64,000 nucleotides of DNA from Hormiphora californensis (GCA_020137815.1 CM035361.1:5832840-5896839); one strand, 5' to 3'. Shown: positions 33,294 to 55,560, counted from the stretch's first letter. The notes: a model not told the origin generated them from the letters alone. Program-made: numbers and translations.

Positions 33294-34591
33294 GCCCTCG
33301 TCAGATAGGAGTTTTTTCGCTCCTTTGTGACTCCACTTGTGTTCTCCATGAGTCGTCCTCTAGCATTCACATAATGCGGACACAAGTTGCTTGATGCTGG
33401 GTGAGATTTCGCATATCTCTTATCCTCTTTGCTACCTCCAACATCACAGTTGACACACTTCATTCTACCAAGATCATTGCCCTTCTTCGCATTACACTGT
33501 CTGGTGTCATGGTCCCCTGAACAGAATGCACAGGTGGGACTCTTATCTTTGTTAGGACAGTAAACGGATCCTGCAACATGTCCATATCGCTGACAATGGA
33601 AGCATTGTGTCACATAGAATCTGTCCTTCACAATATGCTGTCGTAGTTTCAGGAAAATCCTGTCTCGGTTGTTGGCAATCATTGTCCGAATTTCGGGTGC
33701 AACCTTGATCACTGCATACCTCCCTGGGATATTGACATGTACAACATTGATCGCCTGCCCTGCCTGATGTAGCCTCTTAATTCCCTCATTTTTATCACTA
33801 AGGATGGCATCCATCAGCGCATCCTTGTTCAATAGATCCTGGTCAAGATCAGAAATCATCAGTCGAGGGTCTCTCTTCTTCTGTTTCTCAACTACCGGAG
33901 TGACATCCAGAAAAGGTGATAGAGCCTTCTCTGCCTCCTTCAGATCATCATCAGTCTCAAAGAACAATTGAGTGTGCTTCCTATTCACGGAAGTATCAAG
34001 AACAGGAATGTTCTTCAACGCCTTCTCCACTTTCGATCTCACCACAGTGGTCCATTTCTCCTCACACATAGGGGTCGCTCCTTCATCACTTGTGTCTTTG
34101 ATATTTACATACCGTTTGACAGGGGTTGGTGGTGATGGTTTCTTAGCCAGGTGATATATACTTCGACTGGTACCACTTCCATTCTCCTCTTGGCTAACTT
34201 TCAATATTTCACTCACTTTTGGGGCTACAAGTCCAGGGAGGCTATCAATCAGGTCTTGTTTCAGTTTCGAGAAACTATCCTTCAGGTCATCACACGAGAA
34301 CGAAACTCCAGACTCAGAAGATAGGGTTGCACACCGAGATGTGTCAGGAAGCATGTTGTAGCACATAACAATCATTCTCCATAGGTGTTCTCTGGTAGGT
34401 CCATCCGGCGGGGTCATTCTTCCCTCTTCCAGGCACTTCACCACTGTACTGCCTTTACATCTGTCAGAGAAACTCGTGCCAAGTAACTCACCTTCATAAT
34501 CTTTCTTCGTTCGTGTCATTCCATTTCCATACTGGGGTGCCACACCCGACATTCTATCCTGTAACAGTGACGCGAGGGACCGCTCCACCAA
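33248..34591 (-). CDS. LINE ORF1: gag-like protein with zinc knuckles
   Basis: An intact 447-codon frame. The N-terminal half is polar and lacks Cys. The C-terminal third has a CxxC...H...C cluster: CFHCQRYGHVAGSVYC (about residues 330-345), then CAFCSGDHDTRQC and CVNC, i.e. CCHC zinc knuckles that bind nucleic acid. ORF1 proteins of Jockey/I-type LINEs have this form and package the element RNA. The frame overlaps the start of ORF2 by about 46 nt. Unlike ORF2 it has no stop or frameshift. Confidence 0.8.
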   Translation of the reverse strand: MVERSLASLLQDRMSGVAPQYGNGMTRTKKDYEGELLGTSFSDRCKGSTVVKCLEEGRMTPPDGPTREHLWRMIVMCYNMLPDTSRCATLSSESGVSFSCDDLKDSFSKLKQDLIDSLPGLVAPKVSEILKVSQEENGSGTSRSIYHLAKKPSPPTPVKRYVNIKDTSDEGATPMCEEKWTTVVRSKVEKALKNIPVLDTSVNRKHTQLFFETDDDLKEAEKALSPFLDVTPVVEKQKKRDPRLMISDLDQDLLNKDALMDAILSDKNEGIKRLHQAGQAINVVHVNIPGRYAVIKVAPEIRTMIANNRDRIFLKLRQHIVKDRFYVTQCFHCQRYGHVAGSVYCPNKDKSPTCAFCSGDHDTRQCNAKKGNDLGRMKCVNCDVGGSKEDKRYAKSHPASSNLCPHYVNARGRLMENTSGVTKERKNSYLTRAWEDLKVKRRGGSVH

Positions 34592-34832
34592 GATTTGGCT
34601 TCCCGGATTTGACTCAACGAGGTCTCCTAAGGCTTGCTCAATGTAGAGGGAGACAGGAACACCAGACTTGTCTTGTCTTTAGAAAAGAGATGGATTGAGC
34701 AGAGCTCTCAGAAGATTAACGAGGAGTAATTGAACGGAACCTCAAATTAATTTGTTTAAAGTAGTGTTGAAAAGTTTGAGAACAAATCGAGAGAACAAAT
34801 CGAGCAGTTCGAAAAACTGTTTTTCAACTCAC

Positions 34833-40755
<5,923 letters not shown>

Positions 40756-40922
40756 TAGTTCGGCACCCTAAATATCATACATTTGACTTTAGTTCGGCAC
40801 CCTAAATATCATACATTTGACTTTAGTTTGGCACCCTTAATATTATACATTTGACTCTAGTTCGGCACCCTAAATATCATATATTTGACTCTAGTGCGGC
40901 ACCCTAAATATTATATATTCTA
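40756..40922. repeat. 34-bp tandem repeat, five units, upstream of the Kv gene
   Basis: Units read TAGTTCGGCACCCTAAATAT then CATACATTTGACT, with small changes. The array ends about 127 bp before the Kv start codon. Confidence 0.85.
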
Positions 40923-41048
40923 GTGAAGAGCTGCGGCAACGTCTCGCCGCTCTACAAAATGTGAATTCCCTGCATCTCACCCTCCTGAAAGATACACCCT
41001 CATCACCATCCTCGCATCTGATCCTGAGAGACATCGCTATCACCTACC

Positions 41049-45757
<4,709 letters not shown>

Positions 45758-45938
45758 TAGAGATGATTTAGATACCTTGGTATATATGTATGTGTATATC
45801 CCACGCGAGCGAGAGAGAGATGGATCATTTAACAACGAGAGAGTGATATTGTGTGTGTGATTGTGTGTGAGAGAGAGAAGGAGTGAGAGAAGGAGTGAGA
45901 GAGAGAGAGAAGGAGAGAGAGAGAGAGAGAGAGAGAGA

Positions 45939-45944
45939 AATAAA
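45939..45944 (+). promoter_or_regulatory. Poly(A) signal of the Kv gene
   Basis: AATAAA lies about 180 nt after the Kv stop codon and directly follows an imperfect GA-rich stretch (about 45808-45938), which would lie in the 3' UTR. It is the first canonical signal downstream of the stop. Confidence 0.6.
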
Positions 45945-46231
45945 AGCACATTATGTATTTAGGAAAATATGTTGTGTCATACGACCGTAGCTGCACAATC
46001 GGGGAAATTTATGAGTTTATTTTGTGTATACCTGCCTCTCGACCCCCTCTCTCATTCTCTCTCTTTCTGAGATATGGATTGGTAAGCTAGCTCCAGCTAT
46101 CTTTCTTTCCTCTCTCAGATACCCAAAATCCAAATGCTGGGGAGATCTGTAAGAGCTATTCAAAAGTGGTAATTATATTGTGTGTTGTTATTTTTGAGTA
46201 ACTGTATATATATAATTGGGGCAGTATTAAA

Positions 46232-46340
46232 CAGGAACCGACCGAATCAGGAAATACTGGTCCCTGATTGGCTGATAACCAGTCACGTGACCTAAATAAC
46301 GAGCTCTGATTGGTTGTTTACTTGGTCCGGTCGGTTCCTG
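46232..46340. mobile_element. 109-bp hAT-like MITE carrying GTCACGTGAC
   Basis: Perfect TIRs CAGGAACCGACCG and CGGTCGGTTCCTG, flanked by the exact 8-bp duplication GTATTAAA. GTCACGTGAC is at 46282-46291, between two CTGATTGG boxes. Almost identical to 18267-18375. It lies about 475 bp after the Kv stop codon. Confidence 0.85.
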
Positions 46341-46443
46341 GTATTAAATATAGTACACATGTGGATCAAATACACACAGTCTAGCGTGATCGAGTTCAAT
46401 TTGGTGGAAAATTTCAACTCTCGTGCTCGATTGTTGAAATTCG

Positions 46444-46446
<3 letters not shown>

Positions 46447-46477
<31 letters not shown>

Positions 46478-46510
46478 AGGGAGAGAAAGAGAGAAAGAGA
46501 GAAAGAGATC
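46447..46510. repeat. (GA)n microsatellite
   Basis: Imperfect GA run. Confidence 0.9.
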
Positions 46511-46810
46511 AAGAGATAGACAGCTAGATAGATGAGTATGAATATTAAGAGCTAATTAAACAGTGATTAATGATTGATTGATTGAGATCTGAGAGATTTG
46601 GCAAGAGAACGATTAAAGAGAAGAGAGAGAGGGGAGAGAGTATGAGATAGATCGAAATTATAAAACTTTGAGATAGGGGGAGAGTATAGAAAGAAAAGTA
46701 CGGGATACATTTTCTTGGATCTCTGATCTCTCTTTCCTCCTCCACATGCAATCTCTCTCTCTCTCTCATAAAAGAGAGCACGCATGTGTGTGTGTTATAC
46801 AGGGAAACAA

Positions 46811-47040
<230 letters not shown>

Positions 47041-47470
47041 GAGAGTAGAGGAGACTTTGGGTAATTAATTTAAGAAAAGGAGAGAATGGTGAGGGGATAG
47101 GGAAGGACAACAGGCAGTAAACTCAATATTAAGATGGAATGTAGCGGAGTCATGACGATTCAAAGTAAGAGTGTGAATAACTTGTAGTTAGCATAATGAA
47201 TTGATTATCCTATGATTCATAGTATGACTAAAAAATTCCCGTGTTTCAACATGATCATTTGGTGTTATGTGGATCAGGGACAGGAAAATACTTCATGGGC
47301 AGTCAAAACTCAAATTAGATGCACGCATGTAGCGCGATGTCAACTGACATCTCAAGTTAAATTCTTTGGGGACGATAAGCCCCCTGTCGACAGAATTCTC
47401 TAAAACTTTCTGGAGACACTCACTTTGAACCTACTTGAACGCAGGAAAAGGAATTTGGTTACAACCTGTA

Positions 47471-48243
47471 TTTCTATTGGGTCACCTGTGACCCAATCGT
47501 CCTCTAACACTAAAATAGGAATTGAGATTTTGCCGCTATTTTGCCCGATAACTCGAAAACCGCTCATTTTAGACCCTATGTTTGTTCATAACACTTATAT
47601 AAACCCGGCCATTCTGCACAGTTTGCACACCCTGTGGGCCTCTCTATCTCATCTGTAGCCGATTTTGCAATTTCAAAATTGGCCGAGATGAAAAATTTTC
47701 TGAAGGAGCACGGATCTCAAAATTTTTTTCATCGACTCCCTAAGATGTTGAGATAGCAATGATGGAGTCGGTTAGTCGCTAGCACCTGTTTAAAAAATGC
47801 CGTTTTAGACTTTTATCGGGTGCCATTCCTTTAGAAATGCTCGTAAAATGCAAATTCCTGTTTCAGCGTTAGGGGACGTGATTGGGTCACATGTGACCCA
47901 GCACTTTGAAGGCCTCTGAGAGGCACAAAATTTGGAATATCACCCTGAAACTTTACCCCGGGGTAAAATACACACTTTTCTTGCATTTTCCAAGTCCATT
48001 TTAAGTATACTCGTACCAATTTTGAGATATGGCTATTAAACTACCCATTTTGCCTACCAAATGCACTTTTTTAGCCCTGTTTTCCAAAGTCGACAACTTC
48101 AGAGGCTCAAAACGACCTCAAAATGCTAGAAAAATGTATGGTTCAACCCTGGAAACGATTTAAAACTTTCAAATATGGTCTAGAAAGACGCTATATGGGT
48201 TCAAAGTTGTGGGTCACCTGTGACCCAATCGTCTCCAAAGGGT
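47471..48243. repeat. Repeat region with three GGGTCAC-GTGACCC palindromes
   Basis: GGGTCACCTGTGACCC at 47479-47494 and 48211-48226, and GGGTCACATGTGACCC at 47884-47899. The outer two share the flank CCCAATCGTC. The sequence between them is unique and lacks a gene. It could be one transposon with repeated internal sites. Confidence 0.5.
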
Positions 48244-48442
48244 TAAGAGTGTGAAAATGTGTCAGGTATGCATATAATGGACAATATGAGTATCCATAAT
48301 GAGTACATAGTATGACTATGACCAAATACTACACTGTCCCTTGCAGAATGATCATTCCAGGAACGTTCATGGGCATACCACGAACACAAAAACGGAGGGG
48401 TCCATGGCGTACGGGCCAGCACACACCTACGGCAAAATTTAA

Positions 48443-48680
48443 ATATTAATTTTAAACTCGTACACACCAGCTCAGCTGTTAAAAATTCTCTTCCCTATTC
48501 TAACAGTCACAATCTCGCACAGTCATTTTGACACTTTAAAAATGTCGCGTTGGATGATAAAATGTCGCGTTGGATGACAAAATGGTGCGCGAAATTGTGA
48601 ATGTGAGAAAAGGGGAGAGAATTTTTAACAGTGCTGGTGTGTCTGGGTTTAAAATTAAAATGTAGGTGTGTGCTGACCCT
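48443..48680. mobile_element. Inverted-repeat MITE (same family as the inner repeat at 26275)
   Basis: Arms AATTTTAAACTCGTACACACCAGC and GCTGGTGTGTCTGGGTTTAAAATT (approximate complements), CCCTATTCTAACAGTCAC and complement, with a doubled CGCGTTGGATGA in the centre. A further partial copy is at 49360-49465. Confidence 0.55.
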
Positions 48681-49062
48681 ACTTCCTTTTTACCAAAATG
48701 AATATCATGGATAGAAATGGATAGTGAATTCTATACTATCCATGGATATCAATTCTTAAGTGCGATGCCATCGCACTGCGATCGATGGTGAACTCAACCC
48801 CAATGACATCATCAGTCCTTATTCAACGAATGTGAAGAGTGCTTTTTGACATTTTCATGCGGCGCTAACAGTCGAAATTCCAAAAACACAGAATTCGAGT
48901 ACCAAGACTAGTGTATATTGTATATACAAAATTTTAGTGTCAAAATGTTTCAAAAATACAGGCCCGACATGCTCCGGTTTTTCGGTAAAGATTCCATTGT
49001 TCGTCACTATGGTTACCATAGTTACTATGGATACCAAGTTTGTTCGTATTCCTTCTTAATTC

Positions 49063-49595
49063 TTACTCATACTTGCACGCAAAGATTCTCTTTCTCCCAA
49101 TTTGCGAATCGTTCCACTCTCCGGTGTTACGGTTAACCGCCACAACTCGCTGATCTGAAAAAAAGGAGGGTTAGAACATAACAAGAAAAATGAGGGTGTT
49201 GATTTCAAAGACAGAAAACCTATTAAGATAACTGAACAATGGCAAATTTTGATTTGCCGGAGACGCCGTCTACACGGTACCCGTCTGGACAGGTGTAGAC
49301 AGTGTCAGACGGGAGTTAAACGGAAGTCAGACGGGCTTGAAACGGTCTCTACCCGCCACACCAAAATTAAAATTAAAATTGCGGCGTTAAAATTTCTCTC
49401 CCCCATTCTTAAAGTAACGATCTCGCGCGCCAGTTTGACGGCGTGTTAAAATTTTAACTTCGTATTACTGGAGTTATCGTCTTCCTTGTCCTTGTTCCAA
49501 GTGGGGTCCCATGAAAGGGTGGTGTTGTCCGCAACATTAACCCACACGTTAGTTCCCACATCACCGTCCATAATCTCCTCAACACCAATCCAAAC
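49063..49595 (-). CDS. C-type lectin domain gene, C-terminal exons (copy A)
   Basis: Two minus-strand exons, 49595-49469 and 49154-49063, join in phase 1. They encode VWIGVEEIM...TNVWVNVADN...WDPTWNKDKEDD, then NQRVVAVNRNTGEWNDSQIG, ending RIFACKYE and TAA. The WIG strand, the WND motif and the final Phe-Ala-Cys match the second half of a C-type lectin domain, an extracellular fold that often binds carbohydrate. The first half (with the first Cys) was not found with confidence. GCAA|GTATGAG at the stop also forms a possible donor. The upstream intron contains a 12-bp minisatellite. A close tandem relative is at 51248-52345. Confidence 0.7.
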
Positions 49596-49679
49596 CTGTG
49601 GGACAGTGGAAATTAGAAGGGACAGCTAATATCTTTATGAAGGAGTTGAGTGAACTAAAATCGATCTTCATAAAGGAGC

Positions 49680-49915
49680 CGCCAAACGCTATGCCAAACG
49701 CTATGCCAAACGCTATGCCAAACGCTTATGCCAAACGCTATGCCAAACGCTATGCCAAACGCTATGCCAAACGCTATGCCAAACGTTATGCCAAACGTTA
49801 TGCCAAACGTTATGCCAAACGCTATGCCAAACGCTATGCCAAACGCTATGCCAAACGCTATGCCAAACGCTATGCCAAACGCTATGCCAAACGCTATGCC
49901 AAACGCTATGCCAAA
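49680..49915. repeat. 12-bp minisatellite (CGCTATGCCAAA)n, about 20 units
   Basis: Nearly perfect units, a few with GTTATG for GCTATG, within the presumed lectin intron about 85 bp upstream (gene strand) of the acceptor at 49595. Since 12 is a multiple of 3 the array is open in several frames (Met-Pro-Asn-Ala, Ala-Lys-Arg-Tyr); I treat these as by-products. Confidence 0.95.
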
Positions 49916-50521
49916 AAGTTTGTTTGATTTCATACTGCAACTACCAGATGATTAGGTAGAGTACCAGTGATTGGGTGCCCGTACTTGCAGTATACCGGAC
50001 CTTGACAGTTGACACCGGGGTTAGGCTATAAGCATACTGATCGTGATGATCATAATCAGTTAAAAAGATGAAGTGTGCTCATGGTTTTGATCATCATCAT
50101 CTGCAAAAAAACTGCAGTGTGCGGAACATTATGATCATCACGTAAGAGCTGGCCCTGGAGCCGTCAAACAAATGGCCGTGAAGTTTAATATCTGTCAAAC
50201 CATGGCACATACATGGCCAGAATACATGTTTGTACAGGGAGTGACAAATGTTAATGCGGAAAAGACACGAAAAAAAAAAGAAAAAAAAAGGAGCAGGGGG
50301 AATTAAAAACAAAAAAAAATAATTAGTTAATTAAGTATCGGAACAAGATTTTAATATCTTCTCTGGCTGCTAATCTCACTTTCTCACTCACAGTATGTAC
50401 AATACACGCCCTACTGTTCAACAGTGAAGGGGAAACATACAGCGGGCAGATCACGGATTGGTTAAATATCAATGAATGAGATCTGTTCATGATTAAAAAG
50501 GGAGGAAAATTAGAAAAATAT

Positions 50522-50589
50522 CTGCCGAGGGCCGGGCTCGAACCGACAACAGAACTCATTCATCGATAGCTAATTGAGTACCCAGGCAG
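50522..50589 (-). repeat. tRNA-like sequence (degenerate tRNA or SINE head)
   Basis: On the minus strand the 3' part GTCGGTTCGAGCCCGGC forms a T arm with B-box GGTTCGAGCC. The ends CTGCCTGGG and CCTCGGCAG pair as an imperfect acceptor stem. An A-box-like TTAGCTATCGATGA is present but poor. I do not claim a functional tRNA. Confidence 0.4.
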
Positions 50590-50787
50590 TCGAGTCGTCT
50601 GTGCGTTTTGTTTTCTTTTTAATTGCAAATATCAATTCCTCATTTTCTTCCTCACTATTCACCTGTTAATTAGGGGGACGATCATGGGGAGTGGGGACGA
50701 AAATGGGCATTATCATACCCTTCCACAATTGTCATTATTCTTGTCATTTTCTCAAAAATACCAGGGTCCTTTCGACTGTACTATGAT

Positions 50788-50835
50788 TACCATGATTACC
50801 ATGGTTACCATGGTTACCATGGTTACCATTATTGC
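50788..50835. repeat. TTACCATGG tandem repeat
   Basis: Five units of ATTACCATG/GTTACCATG (9 bp), each nearly palindromic. Confidence 0.8.
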
Positions 50836-51247
50836 CCAGCTTATACCTACATACCGTGGCAAAGGCAAGCCCTTGATTGTTGCACCTCTTCTTAGCAGAC
50901 TTCCAATGGACTTTTTTAGTAGAAACCCTGTACTTAACTGATGGGGGAGATGAAAAAAGTGAAAAGCATACAATAGCCATCCGCTCGCAAGAACCAAACG
51001 AAACAATTTGGTGTGATTGGGTTTGGTGCTTCGAAAGAATTCTTTCGAAGATATCGGTGTGATCGCGCCCTAATGTTCATCACGATCAGTATGGCCAAAC
51101 AGTATGTAGCACAAGGCACTAAATATAGTACCATGAATTTTTATATTCTGGTTATTTTGAGGGAGATGAACATTTTCATTAAATCGTAATATAAAATAGA
51201 CTAGAAAATACAAAAGGTATTTCAATCACTAAATTAAATGAGCTTAC

Positions 51248-52345
51248 CAATACACTGTGGTACATCACTTGACCAAGATCCATCCTGCTGACATGTCAAT
51301 GTTACACTTCCCTCTAGGATATGGTTGGCAGCACATTCAATAGTGACAGTTGTTCCTGTTGGTGATACATCCCAGCTTTTTTGAGTTGATCCCTTAACAG
51401 TAAATGCAGGACAATCGACTGGGTCGGGTACAATCATGCATGCAAAGATCCTCTTTTTCCACAGCCAAGAATCGTTCCACTCTCCGGTCTTACGGTTAAC
51501 CGCCACAACTCGTTGATCTGAAAAAAAGGAGGGCTAGAACATAAGTCATAACAAGAAAAATAAGTACTGCCGAATAAGTACTGCAGGTGCGCTCTGATTG
51601 GTTGATGTGAGAGCCAATCAGGAGCCAGCAGCAGCACAGGCCAGAATGAACAAAGCCTAGACCGCAAAGTTATCGGCAGAATTCCTAGGTAGATGGGAGT
51701 CACAGGCTTCGTACACTGGAGTCCACAGAGTAAACACACATGCTCGATCAGAGATGGGTTCAGTGAGGCACATTTACAGCACATGGCGGCCAAGTCGGGC
51801 AACGCTGGGGACCACAGGGCGTCACCGGGTGATAAATCACAGCCATGTCACGCCCGTGCTTGGAACGCAGTAGCCGCCGAGACGAGCTAACCCTCAACCC
51901 CACTGATTGGGGCATAACTCAGCCATTTCTTGGCCAAATTGCTTTTTCTTGGGTTCGTTGGAAAGAAGGCATCGAGTTTGTTTCAGCGTAAAATGCGTGT
52001 TTAAAAGTTTTAAAGTTTTTAAACGTGCATATTCCGCCAAAGTTCGGTCATTTTTGGACCGATTTCCAATTTCTTGAGCTGTTTGGAACAAGCTCGATGC
52101 CCTCTTTCCAGCGAGCCCAAAAAGAAGCAGTTTGGCCAAAAAAATGGGTGAGTTATGACCTAAAACGTCAATTTTTAATTTGCAATTTTTATTGGTGTAC
52201 TGCCCCTTACTGGCGTTTTCCACTTCCTTCTCCTTGGTCCAAGTAGGGGCCATGCAAGGTTAGTTTTATCTGCAGTATTAACCCACACGTTAGTTCCCAC
52301 ACCATGATCTACTTCGTCCATAACCTCCTGAATACCAATCCAAAC
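51248..52345 (-). pseudogene. C-type lectin / sushi fusion gene, frameshifted as read (copy B)
   Basis: Exon 52345-52211 encodes VWIGIQEVMDEVDHG...TNVWVNTADKTNLAW, then loses frame: GCATGGCCCC lacks one base compared with CATGGGACCCC of copy A, and PTWTKEKEVENASK continues in another frame. Exon 51517-51248 (phase 1-1) encodes NQRVVAVNRKTGEWNDSW...RIFACM and runs without an intron into a CCP module, VDCPAFTVKGST...LTCQQDGSWSSDVPQC, ending at ATTG|GTAAGC. A lectin N-terminal-like exon may lie at 52564-52770 (CHAHVASVCLQFGDS), but its phase does not fit. With one base restored the two exons would join as in copy A, so either this is a recent pseudogene or the base call is wrong. Confidence 0.6.
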
Positions 52346-52794
52346 CTGTGGGACAGTGCAGTAATTATAAGGGACATTATTTTCATAAAGGAGCATGGCT
52401 AGCCATTGGCTAGGCCGGGACTAGAATCCATCTTTATTTAGGAGCAGGGGGAATTCAAAATAAAAAACAATTAGTTAATAAGTAACCAGAACGATAAAGT
52501 CGTCGGTAATGCCTCTGCAATGTTAAGTGCTTGAATCATTGATATCTCTTCTCACTATTTCACCTGTATTCGAGAGACGCTGGGGTAGGTGGACAGAAAA
52601 GGCCGGATTACGGTTGGCCCGAAAGAACTGCCTTAATCGATCGCCAAAAGGATCAATTAATTTGCGCATTGGCGAAATCGTACTGTCACCAAACTGAAGG
52701 CACACAGAGGCAACATGCGCGTGACACGCAGTGCCATGGGCTGGTGATGAAAACGTACTGTGAAGATGAAATTTCGGGCGATAGATTCGGTCCA

Positions 52795-53000
52795 AAATAT
52801 TTTTTTTTTTTTTTTTTTAAATTTTCCCCCCGGGGAAACCGGGGGAAAAACCCCCTTCCCCCCCTGGGAAACAAAGGGAAAAATTCATCGTTCCTGTGGC
52901 CGGTCGGGGAGAAACTTTAAAAGGCGGAAAAGGCGGTTTTTTGGGGCGGGAAGTGAAAAAAATGGGGGGCCCCCTCCCCTTCGGGGGGGATATTGAGTGA
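52795..53000. other. Homopolymer-rich, possibly low-quality sequence
   Basis: T20 is followed by runs such as CCCCCCGGGG, GGGGGAAAAACCCCC and TTCCCCCCCTGGG, unlike any neighbouring repeat. This looks like consensus error after a homopolymer rather than biology. Confidence 0.45.
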
Positions 53001-53108
53001 GGCATACAAAGGAGAGGGAGAGGGCAGAGGGAGAATTAGCACGTAATTTCGTTGATTTCAACAAGGTTTCTTCACTTCCTCTCTACGTGGCTCCCACATC
53101 ACCCTTCT

Positions 53109-53111
<3 letters not shown>

Positions 53112-53145
<34 letters not shown>
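53112..53145. repeat. (CT)n microsatellite
   Basis: Short, pure CT run. Confidence 0.9.
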
Positions 53146-53147
<2 letters not shown>

Positions 53148-53199
53148 ACCTGTATTTTATGTTCCGGCAGCTCACCACAAAATGATCGTGAGTGAGTAA

Positions 53200-54550
53200 A
53201 GATCAGCAAATCACACAATCCCTTACCTATTGAGGGTCTGACCCTTCCTTCCTCAATTTAACTGCACTTTCCTGTTTCTGGTACCTTCATTCACCAGGAG
53301 AATCGCTGCTCTAATCCAGGTGAAAACTTATAGGCACTGGCCCAAATTGAAGCCATCGTCATGGTAGTTATGTTATGTGGTATTGTTTGTCCGTTTGTAA
53401 AATGAAATTGAGTTTTCAAAGTTTTGGATAAAGTTCAGTTCTCATTTTGCATAATTAACTTTTTGCATTTTATTTTGGTTCCCATTTGTCCACAGCTTCT
53501 TGTTTCGTCCGTGTATAAATTAACTAAATTTAGAGGCGGAAACATCCCAATGAATTCCTACTAATAACCATCAAACGGACAGACGGACAGACATACACAC
53601 ACACACACAAACAGACTCATTTCACTATTATTTGAATGATATTAGGTGGATAAAAAATAAATAACAGGGAAGGTACAAAATAAGGGATTTCAATTATTTG
53701 AAATTATCAATTACACTAAACCCCAAAAAGTCTTACCTCGTTAGACACAAATTGCCTTCAAAATACAGCTCCGGTAACCAAATCCAATTCAGGAAAACTA
53801 GTTGTACATGTGATGATATTATTACGGCACAATGTCTCTCTCAAATCAAGGCAAAAACTAAACAGCACTGCAGGGAAAAACTGCAGGAAAATGTGAGAAT
53901 GTAATTTGGTTTTCTGAAACATGCTGTGAGACACTATTTGGGAAAGACACATGTGTGTGAGAGCAGCAGGAGAAGTTAATAAAATAACAAACAGAGAACA
54001 AATGCACTGTAAAACTTGTCAAGATTGTATTGATGAAGACCGATAATTGGAGTACACCAAAGTTATTATACATGTGTTGATCATTATACATACATATGTG
54101 TTTGTCTGTTTGAATGCATGTGTGTATACGAATGAGCTGACAACTATCACTTACAGCTCATGTGTAAATGAGAGTGTTTGTAAGGGAATTAAAGATACAC
54201 ATCAACAAACAACAACCTCTTTTTATATTTACTACACAAACTTTAAAGTATTGTTGATGGTCCTTGTCCCAGAGAGTGCTGATCTACTCACGGTTGCGAG
54301 GAGCTATTAACAATTAAAACAAGGAAGTTTTAGTTCAACAGTTTACACATGTTTCAATACAACTTTAAAGTATCGAACTGTGCTGGAAATTTCCTGGAAA
54401 GTAGAACACTTTTCTTAGTATGTGACTTAGATGCACTAGTTGGAAAAGTGTGTGAAGTTCAGGAAAGTTGCACGTGCTGCAGTAGTTCCAAGTACGGGGG
54501 AAATTGATGATTGACGTCGGGAAATGGATGGAGGACGTGGTAATGGGTGT
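53200..54550. other. No gene identified
   Basis: Unique A+T-rich sequence. A few donor-like GTAAG sites occur on the minus strand (for example near 53737 and 53226), but no exon with matching acceptor and phase was established. Confidence 0.4.
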
Positions 54551-54553
54551 GGA

Positions 54554-54556
<3 letters not shown>

Positions 54557-54602
<46 letters not shown>

Positions 54603-54770
54603 GAAGTAGAGAGAGAGAGAGAGAGAGAGATGCTGTAAGAGAGAGAGGAGCTGAGAGATGAGAGAGAGGAGAGGAGAGTAGAGAGCCTTAGAGACTAGAG
54701 AGAGGAAGAGAGAGAAGGATAGAAAGAGAGAGAGAGAGAGAGAGAAGAGAGAGAGAAGGAGAGAGAAACA
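54557..54770. repeat. (GA)n microsatellite, imperfect
   Basis: GA-rich with TAGAGA and GGAGG interruptions. Confidence 0.9.
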
Positions 54771-55477
54771 AAGATAGACAATGAGTGTCAGAGATGTGTC
54801 TTAGCCGCAAATAGCCATCACTCAGCTGTAACATCTGTCCTCTATAAACGTGATTATCACTCGACCTATATCTCCAAGATCTCCTTGCGTCACTACCCAC
54901 TATCTTTCTCTAGATCTCGGCACTTATATCTCTCTCTATCACTCTATCTCTGTACTCTAACACCCTCTATCTATCTTCCCCGTTCGTTACAAATCCTTGC
55001 ACCACCCTTCATTACATACGTGTGTCTAGCGATCGGTTTGGTCGTGTAACGATGACACTTGCATCAGTGATTTGGATCGGTTAAGCGGTAAAATTGGAGA
55101 GAGAAGGGAGAGAGAGAGATAGGAGTGAGAAAGAAGGAAGAGGGAGAGAGAGGGGGGAGAGAGAGGGAGAGAGAGGGAGACATCTACAGAAAATCATGCC
55201 ACGATATGAGAGTGATATGCAAAAGACAGCATTTTGGTCCAGAATTCAGAAAGATGGATTTATATGAATGACGATTTGAATGGTGATATGAAACTACATC
55301 GTCGTTCGACTAAATATCGATAAACCACATTGGTGCACTTGATAATACCAATTAACACAGGCCACAGAAGGCCACAGATATATTCGAAGAAAAAACAGTC
55401 GAACTAGGGAAGGGCGGTGTAGGACGGAAGGTGGAAACGTACACGTTTTTTATTAGCCACAGGTCAAAGAATGACCA

Positions 55478-55500
55478 CAGAGAGAGAGGAGAGAGAGAGG

Positions 55501-55560
<60 letters not shown>

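Larger units (their letters stand above)
30060..34690 (-). mobile_element. Degenerate APE-type LINE retrotransposon
   Basis: An almost full-length non-LTR element on the minus strand: ORF1 (33248-34591), an APE endonuclease (33293 down to about 32600), reverse transcriptase remnants (GSLLGPVLLLLYVDDF near 31310-31270) and a C-terminal part (ARLQGAHSCVRFIYGLK near 30800). Jockey/CR1-like organisation is inferred. It lies on the same strand as the CDKL-like gene, about 140 bp past the last kinase exon found, and ends next to the ATCGAATCG satellite. The exact ends, tail and target duplication were not resolved. Confidence 0.8.

Noticed and set aside
49598-49955. MPNAMPNA / AKRYAKRY repeat proteins
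   Set aside because: 12-bp minisatellite in a lectin intron; all frames are open because 12 is a multiple of three.
52564-52770. Possible first half of the copy B C-type lectin domain (CHAHVASVCLQFGDS)
   Set aside because: The donor phase (1) does not fit the next exon (phase 0) and the segment adjoins suspicious homopolymer-rich sequence; kept only as a note.
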